The position numbers and the translations under genes are program-made. Positions 5,651 through 11,775 of a DNA stretch of 13,475 nucleotides are shown here, in pieces. The stretch's first letter is position 1, and every line of letters begins with the position of its first letter. Source of the DNA: CAZUHK01 sp964620345 (GTDB taxonomy: Bacteria > Planctomycetota > Phycisphaerae > Phycisphaerales > Zrk34); the NCBI GenBank assembly GCA_964620345.1, contig CAZUHK010000080.1, forward strand, positions 1 through 13,475, in the 5' to 3' direction. Below the pieces are notes generated by a model. The model was given only the letters and a program-made list of their open reading frames with translations. It made no database searches and had not been told where the DNA came from.

Positions 5651-5875
5651 ATGACCACGCGCCGCTATGCGATCGTGATTGAAAAGGCCGATGGCAACTA
5701 CAGCGCCTACGTGCCCGACCTGCCCGGCTGCGTGAGCACCGGTCAGACCGCCGAGCAGGCCGAGGCCAACATCCGCCAGGCCATCGCGTTTCACATCGAT
5801 GGCCTGCGCGAAGACGGTCTGCCGATACCCGACTCTCAAGCGCGGGCCGAGTATGTCGAGGCCGACGTGGCGTGA
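5651..5875 (+). CDS. hicB: HicB-family antitoxin
   Basis: A 74-aa protein: RRYAIVIEKADGNYSAYVPDLPGCVSTG (4-31), then TAEQAEANIRQAIAFHIDGLREDGLPIPD (33-61). This is the partial RNase H fold of HicB antitoxins (Y..Y.PDLPGC...G.T..EA..N..EAI..hl). HicB binds and blocks HicA and often represses the operon. No C-terminal DNA-binding helix domain is visible, so it belongs to the short class. It starts 2 nt after the broken hicA and is intact. The ATG follows GAAG, and no strong ribosome binding site is seen. Because the toxin reading frame is broken, this may be an orphan antitoxin that can still neutralise related HicA toxins (inference). Its stop lies 3 nt from the stop of the convergent minus-strand gene. 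Confidence 0.9.
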   Translation: MTTRRYAIVIEKADGNYSAYVPDLPGCVSTGQTAEQAEANIRQAIAFHIDGLREDGLPIPDSQARAEYVEADVA

Positions 5876-5878
5876 GGT

Positions 5879-7276
5879 TCATCGCTGCGCCGGCTGTGCG
5901 ATCCAGTCGTACGTCGGCAGCGTGCGGCCGTCTTTCATTCCAAGCCCCGCGGGATGCATCAGCGCTTCGCCGTCGCGCGAGGTCGCTTCGACCGCGAGGC
6001 CCGCGACGCCCAGGTCGCTCAGCACCGTGACCTCGCCGGGGTCGCTGAGGCCATCGCCATCGTGGTCGAACCACGCCGCGAGGCCGCGCAGCTCCGCGCC
6101 GGCCAGTTCGCCGTCGCGGTCGTCGTCCAGCAGGTCCATCGCGCGGTAGCCGTCGCCGGGCAGGATCCACCACGTGACCGAGCCGAACAACTGCCGGCCG
6201 GACGTGATGCGGCCGCGCCCCGCCGGATCCCACACCAGCAGCGCCGTCGTCGGTTTCACCCACGCCCACCGCTGCGCGCGGCCGGTGCCGTCGAGATCGA
6301 ACGCGACCGATGCATCGGTGTCGATCAGGTCGCTCAGCGAATCGTGCTCGGCGAACGAGAACACGATCGGCGTGATCGGGCCCATCGGCAGGGCTTGGAG
6401 CGTCTTGAGGTGCTTGTTCATCCGCGCGATCAGCTTCGCATCGCCTATGTCTTTGCCGAGCATGTCGGCCACACGCTGGTAGCCCTTGGCCGCCTCGTAG
6501 CTGACCAGCGACGCGATGCCCATCAGCGGCTGGTACTCGAGCTTCGCGTCCTGCTTGTGCGACAGCTCGAAGGCCCGGCGGTAAGCGCTCAGCGCGCCGG
6601 CGTACCACTGATCGGTCACCGGCTCGGCTTCGGCCGCCGAGCCGTCGTTGGCGGCCCTCCAGATCGCAGGGGCCCCTTCAAACCAAAGCCCGCGTTCGCC
6701 GGCCCGCGGCGCGTATTGCTCGACCAGCGACGCCAGGCCCAGGTGGTACAGGCCGTTGTCGGCGTCGAGCTTGATCGCCTGGTGCAGCGCGGTGAACGCC
6801 TGCGTGGCGTGCGGATCGAGCGCTTCGGCGTCCAACTCTTCGGGCTTCCAGCCGGCCTTGGTCAGCTCTTGTTGAATCTCGTGCCGGCGGCGGTAGAACG
6901 CTTTACGCTTGTCCTCCGGCACATCGCTGACGTCGTTTACCTCGTACTCGTTCAGCGTCCGGCGCTCGGCCTCGGCGTGGCGCGAGCGGTGCAGCGTGCC
7001 ATCGAGCCACTGATCGCTGAGCACCTCCGGCTTGACCGCCTCGCCCTCGTCGGGCACGCGCCACACCGGTACGCGCCCCGTCTTCACCGCCCACGCCAGG
7101 TAATGCACCCGCCCCAGCACGTAGTACCCGCTGGCGTCCTTGGGGTTCTCCTTCACGTAGGCCTGGGCGTTGGCGACCAGCCGATCGACCGGCGCCTCGG
7201 TGGGCATCATGAATTCCGCCCGCACGGCGGCGGGCACAACAGCGATCAGCAGCACCGCGGTCAGCAGATAGCGCAT
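5879..7276 (-). CDS. Secreted protein with EF-hand-like calcium loops, function unknown
   Basis: A 465-aa protein. MRYLLTAVLLIAVVPAAVRA is a clear signal peptide with probable cleavage after residue 20, so the protein is exported. Residues 26-300 are helix-rich with TPR-like spacing (ASGYYVLGRVHYLAW, ATQAFTALHQAIKLDADNGL, YAGALSAYRRAFELS). No single TPR is fully canonical. The C-terminal part carries FDLDGTGRA (326-334), LLVWDPAGRGRITSGRQLFG (346-365), then DDDRDGELAGAE (384-395) and DHDGDGLSDPGE (404-415), ending DLGVAGLAV. This order (FDLDGDG..., D.NGNG.I..G.ELFG, D.DGDG.....) is known from many bacterial secreted calcium-binding proteins. AAGGAG precedes the ATG by about 5 nt, giving a firm start. 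It is divergent from the tlyA-like gene (61 nt between starts). I do not recognise a specific function. Confidence 0.85.
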   Translation of the reverse strand: MRYLLTAVLLIAVVPAAVRAEFMMPTEAPVDRLVANAQAYVKENPKDASGYYVLGRVHYLAWAVKTGRVPVWRVPDEGEAVKPEVLSDQWLDGTLHRSRHAEAERRTLNEYEVNDVSDVPEDKRKAFYRRRHEIQQELTKAGWKPEELDAEALDPHATQAFTALHQAIKLDADNGLYHLGLASLVEQYAPRAGERGLWFEGAPAIWRAANDGSAAEAEPVTDQWYAGALSAYRRAFELSHKQDAKLEYQPLMGIASLVSYEAAKGYQRVADMLGKDIGDAKLIARMNKHLKTLQALPMGPITPIVFSFAEHDSLSDLIDTDASVAFDLDGTGRAQRWAWVKPTTALLVWDPAGRGRITSGRQLFGSVTWWILPGDGYRAMDLLDDDRDGELAGAELRGLAAWFDHDGDGLSDPGEVTVLSDLGVAGLAVEATSRDGEALMHPAGLGMKDGRTLPTYDWIAQPAQR

Positions 7277-7322
7277 ATTTTGCTCCTTTACCCGCTACGG
7301 ACGCCCGGGCCCCGTTTGTGTT

Positions 7323-7328
7323 TAAACT
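7323..7328 (+). promoter_or_regulatory. Candidate -10 box (TAAACT) of the tlyA-like gene
   Basis: TAAACT (TANNNT type) lies 9 nt before the ATG at 7338, inside the only A/T-rich patch of the 61-nt divergent intergenic region. No Shine-Dalgarno sequence precedes the ATG. The position again suggests a very short leader. Confidence 0.35.
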
Positions 7329-7337
7329 GATCCGCAG

Positions 7338-7928
7338 ATGACAGCGGACAAACACATCAACCCCTTCGTCTCCCGCGGCGGGCTGAAGCTCGACGCGGCG
7401 CTCGATGCGTTCGGGCTGGACGTGACCGGCTTGACCTGCGCCGATCTGGGCTGCAACGTCGGCGGGTTCACCGATTGCCTGCTGCAGCGCGGCGCGTCGC
7501 ACGTCATCGCCATCGACACCGGCTACGGCACGCTGGCGTGGAAGCTGCGAACCGACGACCGTGTCACCGTCATGGAACGCACCAACGCGATGCACGTTGA
7601 CCCCACTTCCGCGATCCGCGATCCGCGATCCACGATCGACCTGGCGGTGGTCGACCTGGGCTGGACGCGGCAGCGCCACGCGATCCCCGCGGCGCTGCGC
7701 TGGGGCCCGGCGCACGTCATCACGCTCATCAAGCCCCACTACGAAGCCGACCAGCGCGGCATCCTCAGCGATGACCAGGCCCGGCGCATCACGCACCAGG
7801 TGCTCGACGAACTGCCGGCGCTGGGCGTCGCGGTGCGCGGCCACATCCGCTCGCCGATCCGCGGTGGCAAGTCCAAGGGCAAGGCCGGCAACACCGAGTA
7901 CCTCGCCTGGCTGCAACCGATCGGGTGA
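7338..7928 (+). CDS. TlyA-like rRNA 2'-O-methyltransferase lacking the S4 domain
   Basis: A 196-aa FtsJ-fold SAM-dependent methyltransferase. FVSRGGLKLDAALDAFGLDV (10-29), ADLGCNVGGFTDCLLQRGA (35-53, SAM motif I), IDTGYGTLAWKLR (59-71) and VTVMERTNA (76-84) match TlyA, which methylates the 2'-OH of cytidines in rRNA. The FtsJ-type K-D-K-E catalytic set can be placed at K17, D106, K132 (IKPHYE) and E187 (GNTEYLAWL). TlyA proteins are usually about 270 aa with an N-terminal S4 RNA-binding domain. Here the protein begins directly at the SRGG motif, so the S4 domain is absent. No S4-like sequence can lie upstream, because the divergent gene starts 61 nt away. Residues 90-100 (TSAIRDPRSTI) are encoded by a 7-bp tandem repeat and look like an insertion. 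The target nucleotide is unknown. Confidence 0.85.
   Translation: MTADKHINPFVSRGGLKLDAALDAFGLDVTGLTCADLGCNVGGFTDCLLQRGASHVIAIDTGYGTLAWKLRTDDRVTVMERTNAMHVDPTSAIRDPRSTIDLAVVDLGWTRQRHAIPAALRWGPAHVITLIKPHYEADQRGILSDDQARRITHQVLDELPALGVAVRGHIRSPIRGGKSKGKAGNTEYLAWLQPIG
7610..7637 (+). repeat. 7-bp tandem repeat (CGCGATC x3 + CACGATC) inside the tlyA-like gene
   Basis: Four contiguous heptamers at 7610-7616, 7617-7623, 7624-7630 and 7631-7637; the last differs by one base. The 28 nt are translated as part of SAIRDPRSTI, between SAM motif and catalytic Asp. Repeats of this type (GCGATC-rich heptamers giving IRDPRS/IADRGS peptides) are familiar to me from planctomycete genomes. Confidence 0.85.
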
Positions 7929-7988
7929 CCCGCGGTTGCCTCGACCGCCGCGCCCGGTTCCCCAAGCCAAAGCTGGTCGGGCGATGGG
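7929..7988. other. Convergent intergenic gap between the tlyA-like and PAP2 genes
   Basis: Sixty bases separate two convergent stop codons. No stem followed by a T-run is visible on either strand, so no factor-independent terminator can be called. Confidence 0.4.
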
Positions 7989-8762
7989 CTACTCGCCCGG
8001 TGCGTCGTGCGAGGGGGGCGATGGACGGGGGTGCCCGGAGTTCGCGGGGATGATGAACTTGGCCGGCTCGACGACCGGGCCGTTCCACCAGCCCAGGGGC
8101 TTGAACAGCGAATCGCGCAGGGCGAGGGTCGTCAGCGCGCCGAGGTACAGCCCGACGATCACGTCGGACAGGTAGTGGGCTTCGATCATGACGCGGCTGA
8201 ACGCGACGGTCGCGACGACCGGGGCGATGGCCCACCACGCACGGGGCCAGGTGAGGATCATGGCCATCGCGATCGCGCCGAGGGTCGTGGCGTGGCCGGA
8301 GGGAAAACTGTCCATGGGTCGGCCCAGGGTCAGCGGGTCAAAGCCCCAGATCTGGTGGTTCCACCACGCTTCGGGTCGGGCCCGGCCGAAGAGCACCTTG
8401 AGCACGTTGACGATCAGCCCCGACACCGCGACGGCCGCGACGAGCAGGCCGGTGCGCTGGGCCCACCATCGCCGTCGCAGCACGATCAGCACCGCGGTGG
8501 CCAGCCCGCCGGCCAGCAGCCACTGGCCGGACTTGCCCAGTCGCGTCAGCGCGCCGGCCGCGGCCTCGGCCGGTGCCCCCAGCGTGTGGGCCCATTGCGC
8601 CAGCGGCCAGTCCAGCAGCAGGTAGCTGAACAGCGCCGAGGCCACAGCCGCCGCGGCCGACCACCACAACCACCGCGGCCCGTGCAGGCGAAGCTCGAAG
8701 GCCACCTTCTCCTGGCCGTGCTCGACGACGCGCTTCAATCGCCTGGTGCGTTGGCTTGTCAT
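7989..8762 (-). CDS. PAP2-family membrane phosphatase
   Basis: A 257-aa integral membrane protein with about six helices and all three acid-phosphatase motifs: K122-x6-RP (KVLFGRARP), P154-SGH (FPSGHATT, catalytic His157) and SR-x5-H-x3-D (SRVMIEAHYLSD, nucleophilic His196, Asp200). PAP2 enzymes remove phosphate from lipid phosphates such as undecaprenyl diphosphate, phosphatidic acid or lipid A. The active site faces the periplasm. The location downstream of lptF/lptG makes a lipid A 1- or 4'-phosphatase (LpxE/LpxF-like) or undecaprenyl-diphosphate phosphatase role plausible, but motifs cannot separate these. The start at 8762 follows a TACAAT box by 7 nt, and no ribosome binding site is seen. 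The C-terminal tail (about residues 235-257) is proline/serine-rich. Confidence 0.9.
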   Translation of the reverse strand: MTSQRTRRLKRVVEHGQEKVAFELRLHGPRWLWWSAAAAVASALFSYLLLDWPLAQWAHTLGAPAEAAAGALTRLGKSGQWLLAGGLATAVLIVLRRRWWAQRTGLLVAAVAVSGLIVNVLKVLFGRARPEAWWNHQIWGFDPLTLGRPMDSFPSGHATTLGAIAMAMILTWPRAWWAIAPVVATVAFSRVMIEAHYLSDVIVGLYLGALTTLALRDSLFKPLGWWNGPVVEPAKFIIPANSGHPRPSPPSHDAPGE

Positions 8763-8769
8763 GCGTGCG

Positions 8770-8775
8770 ATTGTA
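8770..8775 (-). promoter_or_regulatory. Candidate -10 box (TACAAT) of the PAP2 gene
   Basis: On the minus strand CACTACAAT is followed by 7 nt and the ATG at 8762. This gives a predicted transcription start at or beside the start codon, meaning a separate leaderless transcript for the PAP2 gene even though it lies just downstream of the LptG-like gene. Upstream, CACATCCCCG occurs twice (8786-8795 and 8813-8822, plus-strand reading), a possible regulator site of unknown meaning. Confidence 0.45.
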
Positions 8776-8823
8776 GTGCGGCCGCCACATCCCCGACGCC
8801 GATTCGACGTGGCACATCCCCGG

Positions 8824-9984
8824 TTACGTTTGCACCCGGTCCATCATGAACAGCGCCACCGGCAGGTAGATGATCGCCGGCAGCCACGCGCTCAGCGCCG
8901 GGGGCATCTGGCCGGCGCCCATCTGCATCATGACAAACCCACCGGCCCAGACGCCCAGGCACAGCGGCGCGGCCTTGAGCGACTGGTTCATCAGGTTGCC
9001 CGGCGTGCGCTGCAGGAAGAACGGCAGGCCCAGGGCGAGGATCAGCACGTTGACCGCCATCAGCGAAAATCGCCCGTGCCGCAGGCGCTCCAGCTCGGCC
9101 CGGGGCACGATCTGCGAGCCCCGCGCCATCAGAGCCGTCAGCTCGCGGATGCTCAGCAGTTGGCGGTACTTGCTGTTGCGGCGGAGGCGCAGGGTGATCG
9201 GGTCCAGCGCGCTGGGCGCGAACGCCACGGCCGACGGCTGGCCCACGGCCCCGCCGTCGGCCGCGATCGCGTCGCGCGAGATGTCCTGTGAGATGCCGCC
9301 GGTCAGCCGCCAGCCGCCGGCCTCGGCGTCCCAGCTCGCGGCGTCGGCGGTGATGCGCTCGATGGCCCGGCCCCGCGCGTCGCGCTTGAGGATCCACACC
9401 TGACGCATCGTCCCGCTGGGCGGATCAAACTCCGCGGCGGTGAACAGTTGATCCAGCGTGCGCCGGCCGGTCTGCGGATCGGTCACGATGTCCGGCACCA
9501 GCTCGACCGTGAAAGGCAGCACGCGGCCGTGCTTCACGTGCGGGTGGGATCGGGCGAGCTTTTCACGCAGCGGCGGGATGATCAACTCCTGATCGATCAA
9601 CTGAACCGTGGACAACACGCACCCGACGACCAGCAGCGGCATCGCGACGCGGTAGAGCGAAATCCCCCCGGCCAGCATCGCGACCAGCTCGCGGTTGCGG
9701 ATCATGCCCGCCAGCGTGAACCCCGCCGCGGCGATCGGCAGCACCCCCGCGGCATAAACGTAAAACAGCGCGAGCTGCGGCACGTAGAAATCCGCCAGCG
9801 CCAGCAGCACCGCGCCCAGCTTCCGCAGGCCCGGCGTGCCCTCGGGCATCCGATCGGCCACCTGCGTGAACTCGTCGATGTTGATGATCGCGTCCAGCGC
9901 GATGATCAGCATCACCAGCACCGCGAACAGCACGATGTAGTTCACGAGAAACTGGCGGATGATGTAGCGGTCGATGGTTTTCAA
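8824..9984 (-). CDS. lptG: LptG-like LPS export permease (YjgP/YjgQ family)
   Basis: A 386-aa protein with the LptF/LptG topology: membrane helices at about 12-36, 60-95 and 105-130, a periplasmic beta-jellyroll domain (about 135-295), then helices at about 304-324, 338-358 and 365-382. MKTIDRYIIRQFL at the start and IRNRELVAMLAGGISLYRVAMPLLV (95-119, the segment that docks on the ATPase LptB) are typical. LptF and LptG pair with LptB to pull LPS from the inner membrane. The start codon is TTG at 9984. The reading frame upstream runs straight into the TAA of the preceding glycosyltransferase, with no ATG or GTG, so TTG is effectively the only choice. No clear ribosome binding site is present. 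LptG rather than LptF is chosen by N-terminal resemblance and gene order; the two are hard to separate in this phylum. Confidence 0.86.
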   Translation of the reverse strand: MKTIDRYIIRQFLVNYIVLFAVLVMLIIALDAIINIDEFTQVADRMPEGTPGLRKLGAVLLALADFYVPQLALFYVYAAGVLPIAAAGFTLAGMIRNRELVAMLAGGISLYRVAMPLLVVGCVLSTVQLIDQELIIPPLREKLARSHPHVKHGRVLPFTVELVPDIVTDPQTGRRTLDQLFTAAEFDPPSGTMRQVWILKRDARGRAIERITADAASWDAEAGGWRLTGGISQDISRDAIAADGGAVGQPSAVAFAPSALDPITLRLRRNSKYRQLLSIRELTALMARGSQIVPRAELERLRHGRFSLMAVNVLILALGLPFFLQRTPGNLMNQSLKAAPLCLGVWAGGFVMMQMGAGQMPPALSAWLPAIIYLPVALFMMDRVQT

Positions 9985-10008
9985 GGTGCGGTCGGCAGTC
10001 GAGGGTCG

Positions 10009-11688
10009 TTAGTCGTTCGTGACGCGGGGCATGGTGAACGTGAACAAGCTCAGTTGTTCGCCGGCGTCGCCTTCGAGGAACACCTGCTCATGGTCGATCC
10101 GCTCCAGGCGACGGCCCAGCATATCAAGCCAGCGCTGCTCGGCGGAGTCCGGCGAGATCGGGCCTTTGGTGTAGACCAGCGCGAACAGCCGATCGTCCGG
10201 GCCCAGCGCGGCCCAGGGCACATCGGCCCCGTCGCGGTGGGGCGTGTCGAGCGTCGTCATGCGGTACAGCTCGAACTGTATCTTCGGCCCCGGCCCGGCG
10301 GTGGGGTTCAGGGCGTTGAAGAAAACGACCGCGTCGCCGTGGCCGGCCTGACGATCGATCGACTCGAAAAACCCCGGCACATCGTGGCGCTTGAGCTGTT
10401 CGCGTTTGCCCATCGCGGTGTCGAACGCCCCGACCAACGGGATGACCAGCAGCACGATCGCGGTGACCAGCTCGAACAGGCGGCGGTGGTCTTCGCGCAG
10501 GCAGCCGGCGATCTGCGCGATGCCCACGCCGGCCAACAGGCAGATCGACGGGGCCAGGTAGAGCATGACCCGCGCATGCACGCCGTAGGGATAGACCCCG
10601 GCGAACGCCATCGCCAGCCCCGCGAGCATGGGCGCCAGCGCGACGGTGAGCAGCCAGGGGGCGTTGCGATTTTCGATTTGTGATTTTCGATTTTCGTCGC
10701 CCGGGCCTTTGTCGCTGCTGCTTGGGCCTTTGAGCAGCGCGATCACGCCGCAGGTGAACAGCAGCGTGGTGCCGACCGAGCCGAAGTTCTTGTCGCCGAC
10801 CGGGTGGCCGAACATCTTGCCGGTGTGTACCTCGACCAGCCACCAGGGGATGCGCCAGGGCCGATCGATCGGCGGGAAGCCGTCGGCCCAGAACTGATGG
10901 AGAAACTGGCGCGACTCGGCGGATTGCGCCGGGGCGATGACGTTCACGTACAGCAGGCCGAACGCGATCGCCGCGGTCGTCGCGCACGCGAGCCAGCCCA
11001 GCCAGGCGCCCGGCGCGGCGCGGCGCACGATCATCGCCGCGAGCACGACCAGGCCGACGGCGAAAATCACCGCGACCGACGGGTAGCTCAGCCACAGCAT
11101 CACCGGCCCCAGCAGCGCGAGCGCGAGCAGCGGGATCGACGGGCATTTCGATTTTCGATTTTCGATTTTCGATCGGTCCGGCGACGGCGCGGTCAGGCGA
11201 CGAATCGCGGCCATGCCCAGGGCCATGGCGGCGACCGACACCAGCGCATCGCCGGCGTACTGCTTCAGCTCGGCCGCGTACCGCGCCAGCGGGTAGCTGG
11301 CGGCGAACAGCGCCACGGCCCAGCCCGCCTGACGCCGGCCCAGGTGCGCCAGGCACAGCCAGGCGAACACGCCGACCGCCGCCAGGCCGCTGATCAGCGC
11401 CGGCAGACGCAGCAGCGCCAGCGACTCGAACGTCGCCCACACCCACCGCGTGGCGAACAGGAACAGCGGCGGGGCGACCTGGCGATTGTCCAGCGGCTCG
11501 AGCAGCTCGGCGTACCCGCGCTCGACGAGGTTCACCGCCAGGTACGCCTCATCGCCCCACAGCAGCAGCCCCAGGGCGAACCGCGCGACGCGCCAGCCCA
11601 GCCCCGCGATCACCGCCGCGAGCAACAGCCGCGCGATCAGCCGATCGTGCCGGGCCCGCGTGTCCGGTTGAGTGGGGGGTGGGTTCAT
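10009..11688 (-). CDS. GT-C fold glycosyltransferase, family 39 / ArnT-like
   Basis: A 559-aa polytopic membrane protein with about 10-12 helices. WGDEAYLAVNLVERGYAELL (44-63) carries the acidic pair D46-E47 of the first periplasmic loop of GT-C enzymes (PMT, ArnT and relatives). It is followed by NRQVAPPLFLFATRWV and the segment ARYAAELKQYAGDAL (135-149). A soluble periplasmic domain fills about 440-559. Such enzymes move a sugar from a polyprenyl-phosphate donor to a lipid or protein on the outer face of the inner membrane. Lying between the two LPS export permeases, lipid A/core modification is the natural guess (inference). Two loops contain in-frame heptamer repeats (residues about 173-182 and 328-341, both reading ENRKS). 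The start at ATG 11688 has only a weak AGG upstream. The stop is 24 nt before the LptG-like start. Confidence 0.87.
   Translation of the reverse strand: MNPPPTQPDTRARHDRLIARLLLAAVIAGLGWRVARFALGLLLWGDEAYLAVNLVERGYAELLEPLDNRQVAPPLFLFATRWVWATFESLALLRLPALISGLAAVGVFAWLCLAHLGRRQAGWAVALFAASYPLARYAAELKQYAGDALVSVAAMALGMAAIRRLTAPSPDRSKIENRKSKCPSIPLLALALLGPVMLWLSYPSVAVIFAVGLVVLAAMIVRRAAPGAWLGWLACATTAAIAFGLLYVNVIAPAQSAESRQFLHQFWADGFPPIDRPWRIPWWLVEVHTGKMFGHPVGDKNFGSVGTTLLFTCGVIALLKGPSSSDKGPGDENRKSQIENRNAPWLLTVALAPMLAGLAMAFAGVYPYGVHARVMLYLAPSICLLAGVGIAQIAGCLREDHRRLFELVTAIVLLVIPLVGAFDTAMGKREQLKRHDVPGFFESIDRQAGHGDAVVFFNALNPTAGPGPKIQFELYRMTTLDTPHRDGADVPWAALGPDDRLFALVYTKGPISPDSAEQRWLDMLGRRLERIDHEQVFLEGDAGEQLSLFTFTMPRVTND
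10669..10696 (-). repeat. 7-bp tandem repeat (ATTTTCG) inside the glycosyltransferase gene, copy 2
   Basis: Four heptamers on the plus strand: ATTTTCG, ATTTGTG, ATTTTCG, ATTTTCG. On the coding strand they read CGAAAAT and encode the ENRKSQIENRN stretch in a loop between membrane helices. The patch is strikingly A/T-rich against its surroundings. Confidence 0.85.
11144..11171 (-). repeat. 7-bp tandem repeat (ATTTTCG) inside the glycosyltransferase gene, copy 1
   Basis: CATTTCG followed by three exact ATTTTCG heptamers (11151-11171). The coding strand gives SKIENRKSKC in the loop after PSPDR. Same unit, same reading frame and nearly the same peptide as the copy at 10669-10696. Confidence 0.87.
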
Positions 11689-11775
11689 CCTGGTTCACCG
11701 CGGCGGATCAGCGCCCACCGCTTTGCTTTGTCCTGCGCGTCCGCCGGCCCGCTCGGCGCCGCGGCGGGCACTCGC
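11689..11775 (-). other. Intergenic spacer between lptF-like and glycosyltransferase genes
   Basis: An 87-nt gap, very G/C-rich, with no clear promoter, T-run terminator or gene. It is long enough to hold a weak promoter, but the co-directional order suggests one transcription unit. Confidence 0.35.

Noticed and set aside
5456..5875. Single fused 139-aa HicA-HicB protein in one frame
   Set aside because: The stretch between the HicA start and HicB start (about residues 22-65) is out-of-frame HicA and has no homology in that frame. The HicA remainder reads cleanly in the next frame to its own stop at 5648.
4362..6608. 748-codon minus-strand open frame
   Set aside because: It crosses lpxI, hicAB and part of the EF-hand gene, and the translation has no recognisable domain; antisense shadow.
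9448..10683. 411-codon plus-strand open frame opposite the lptG and glycosyltransferase genes
   Set aside because: His/Gln/Arg-rich shadow translation without motifs.
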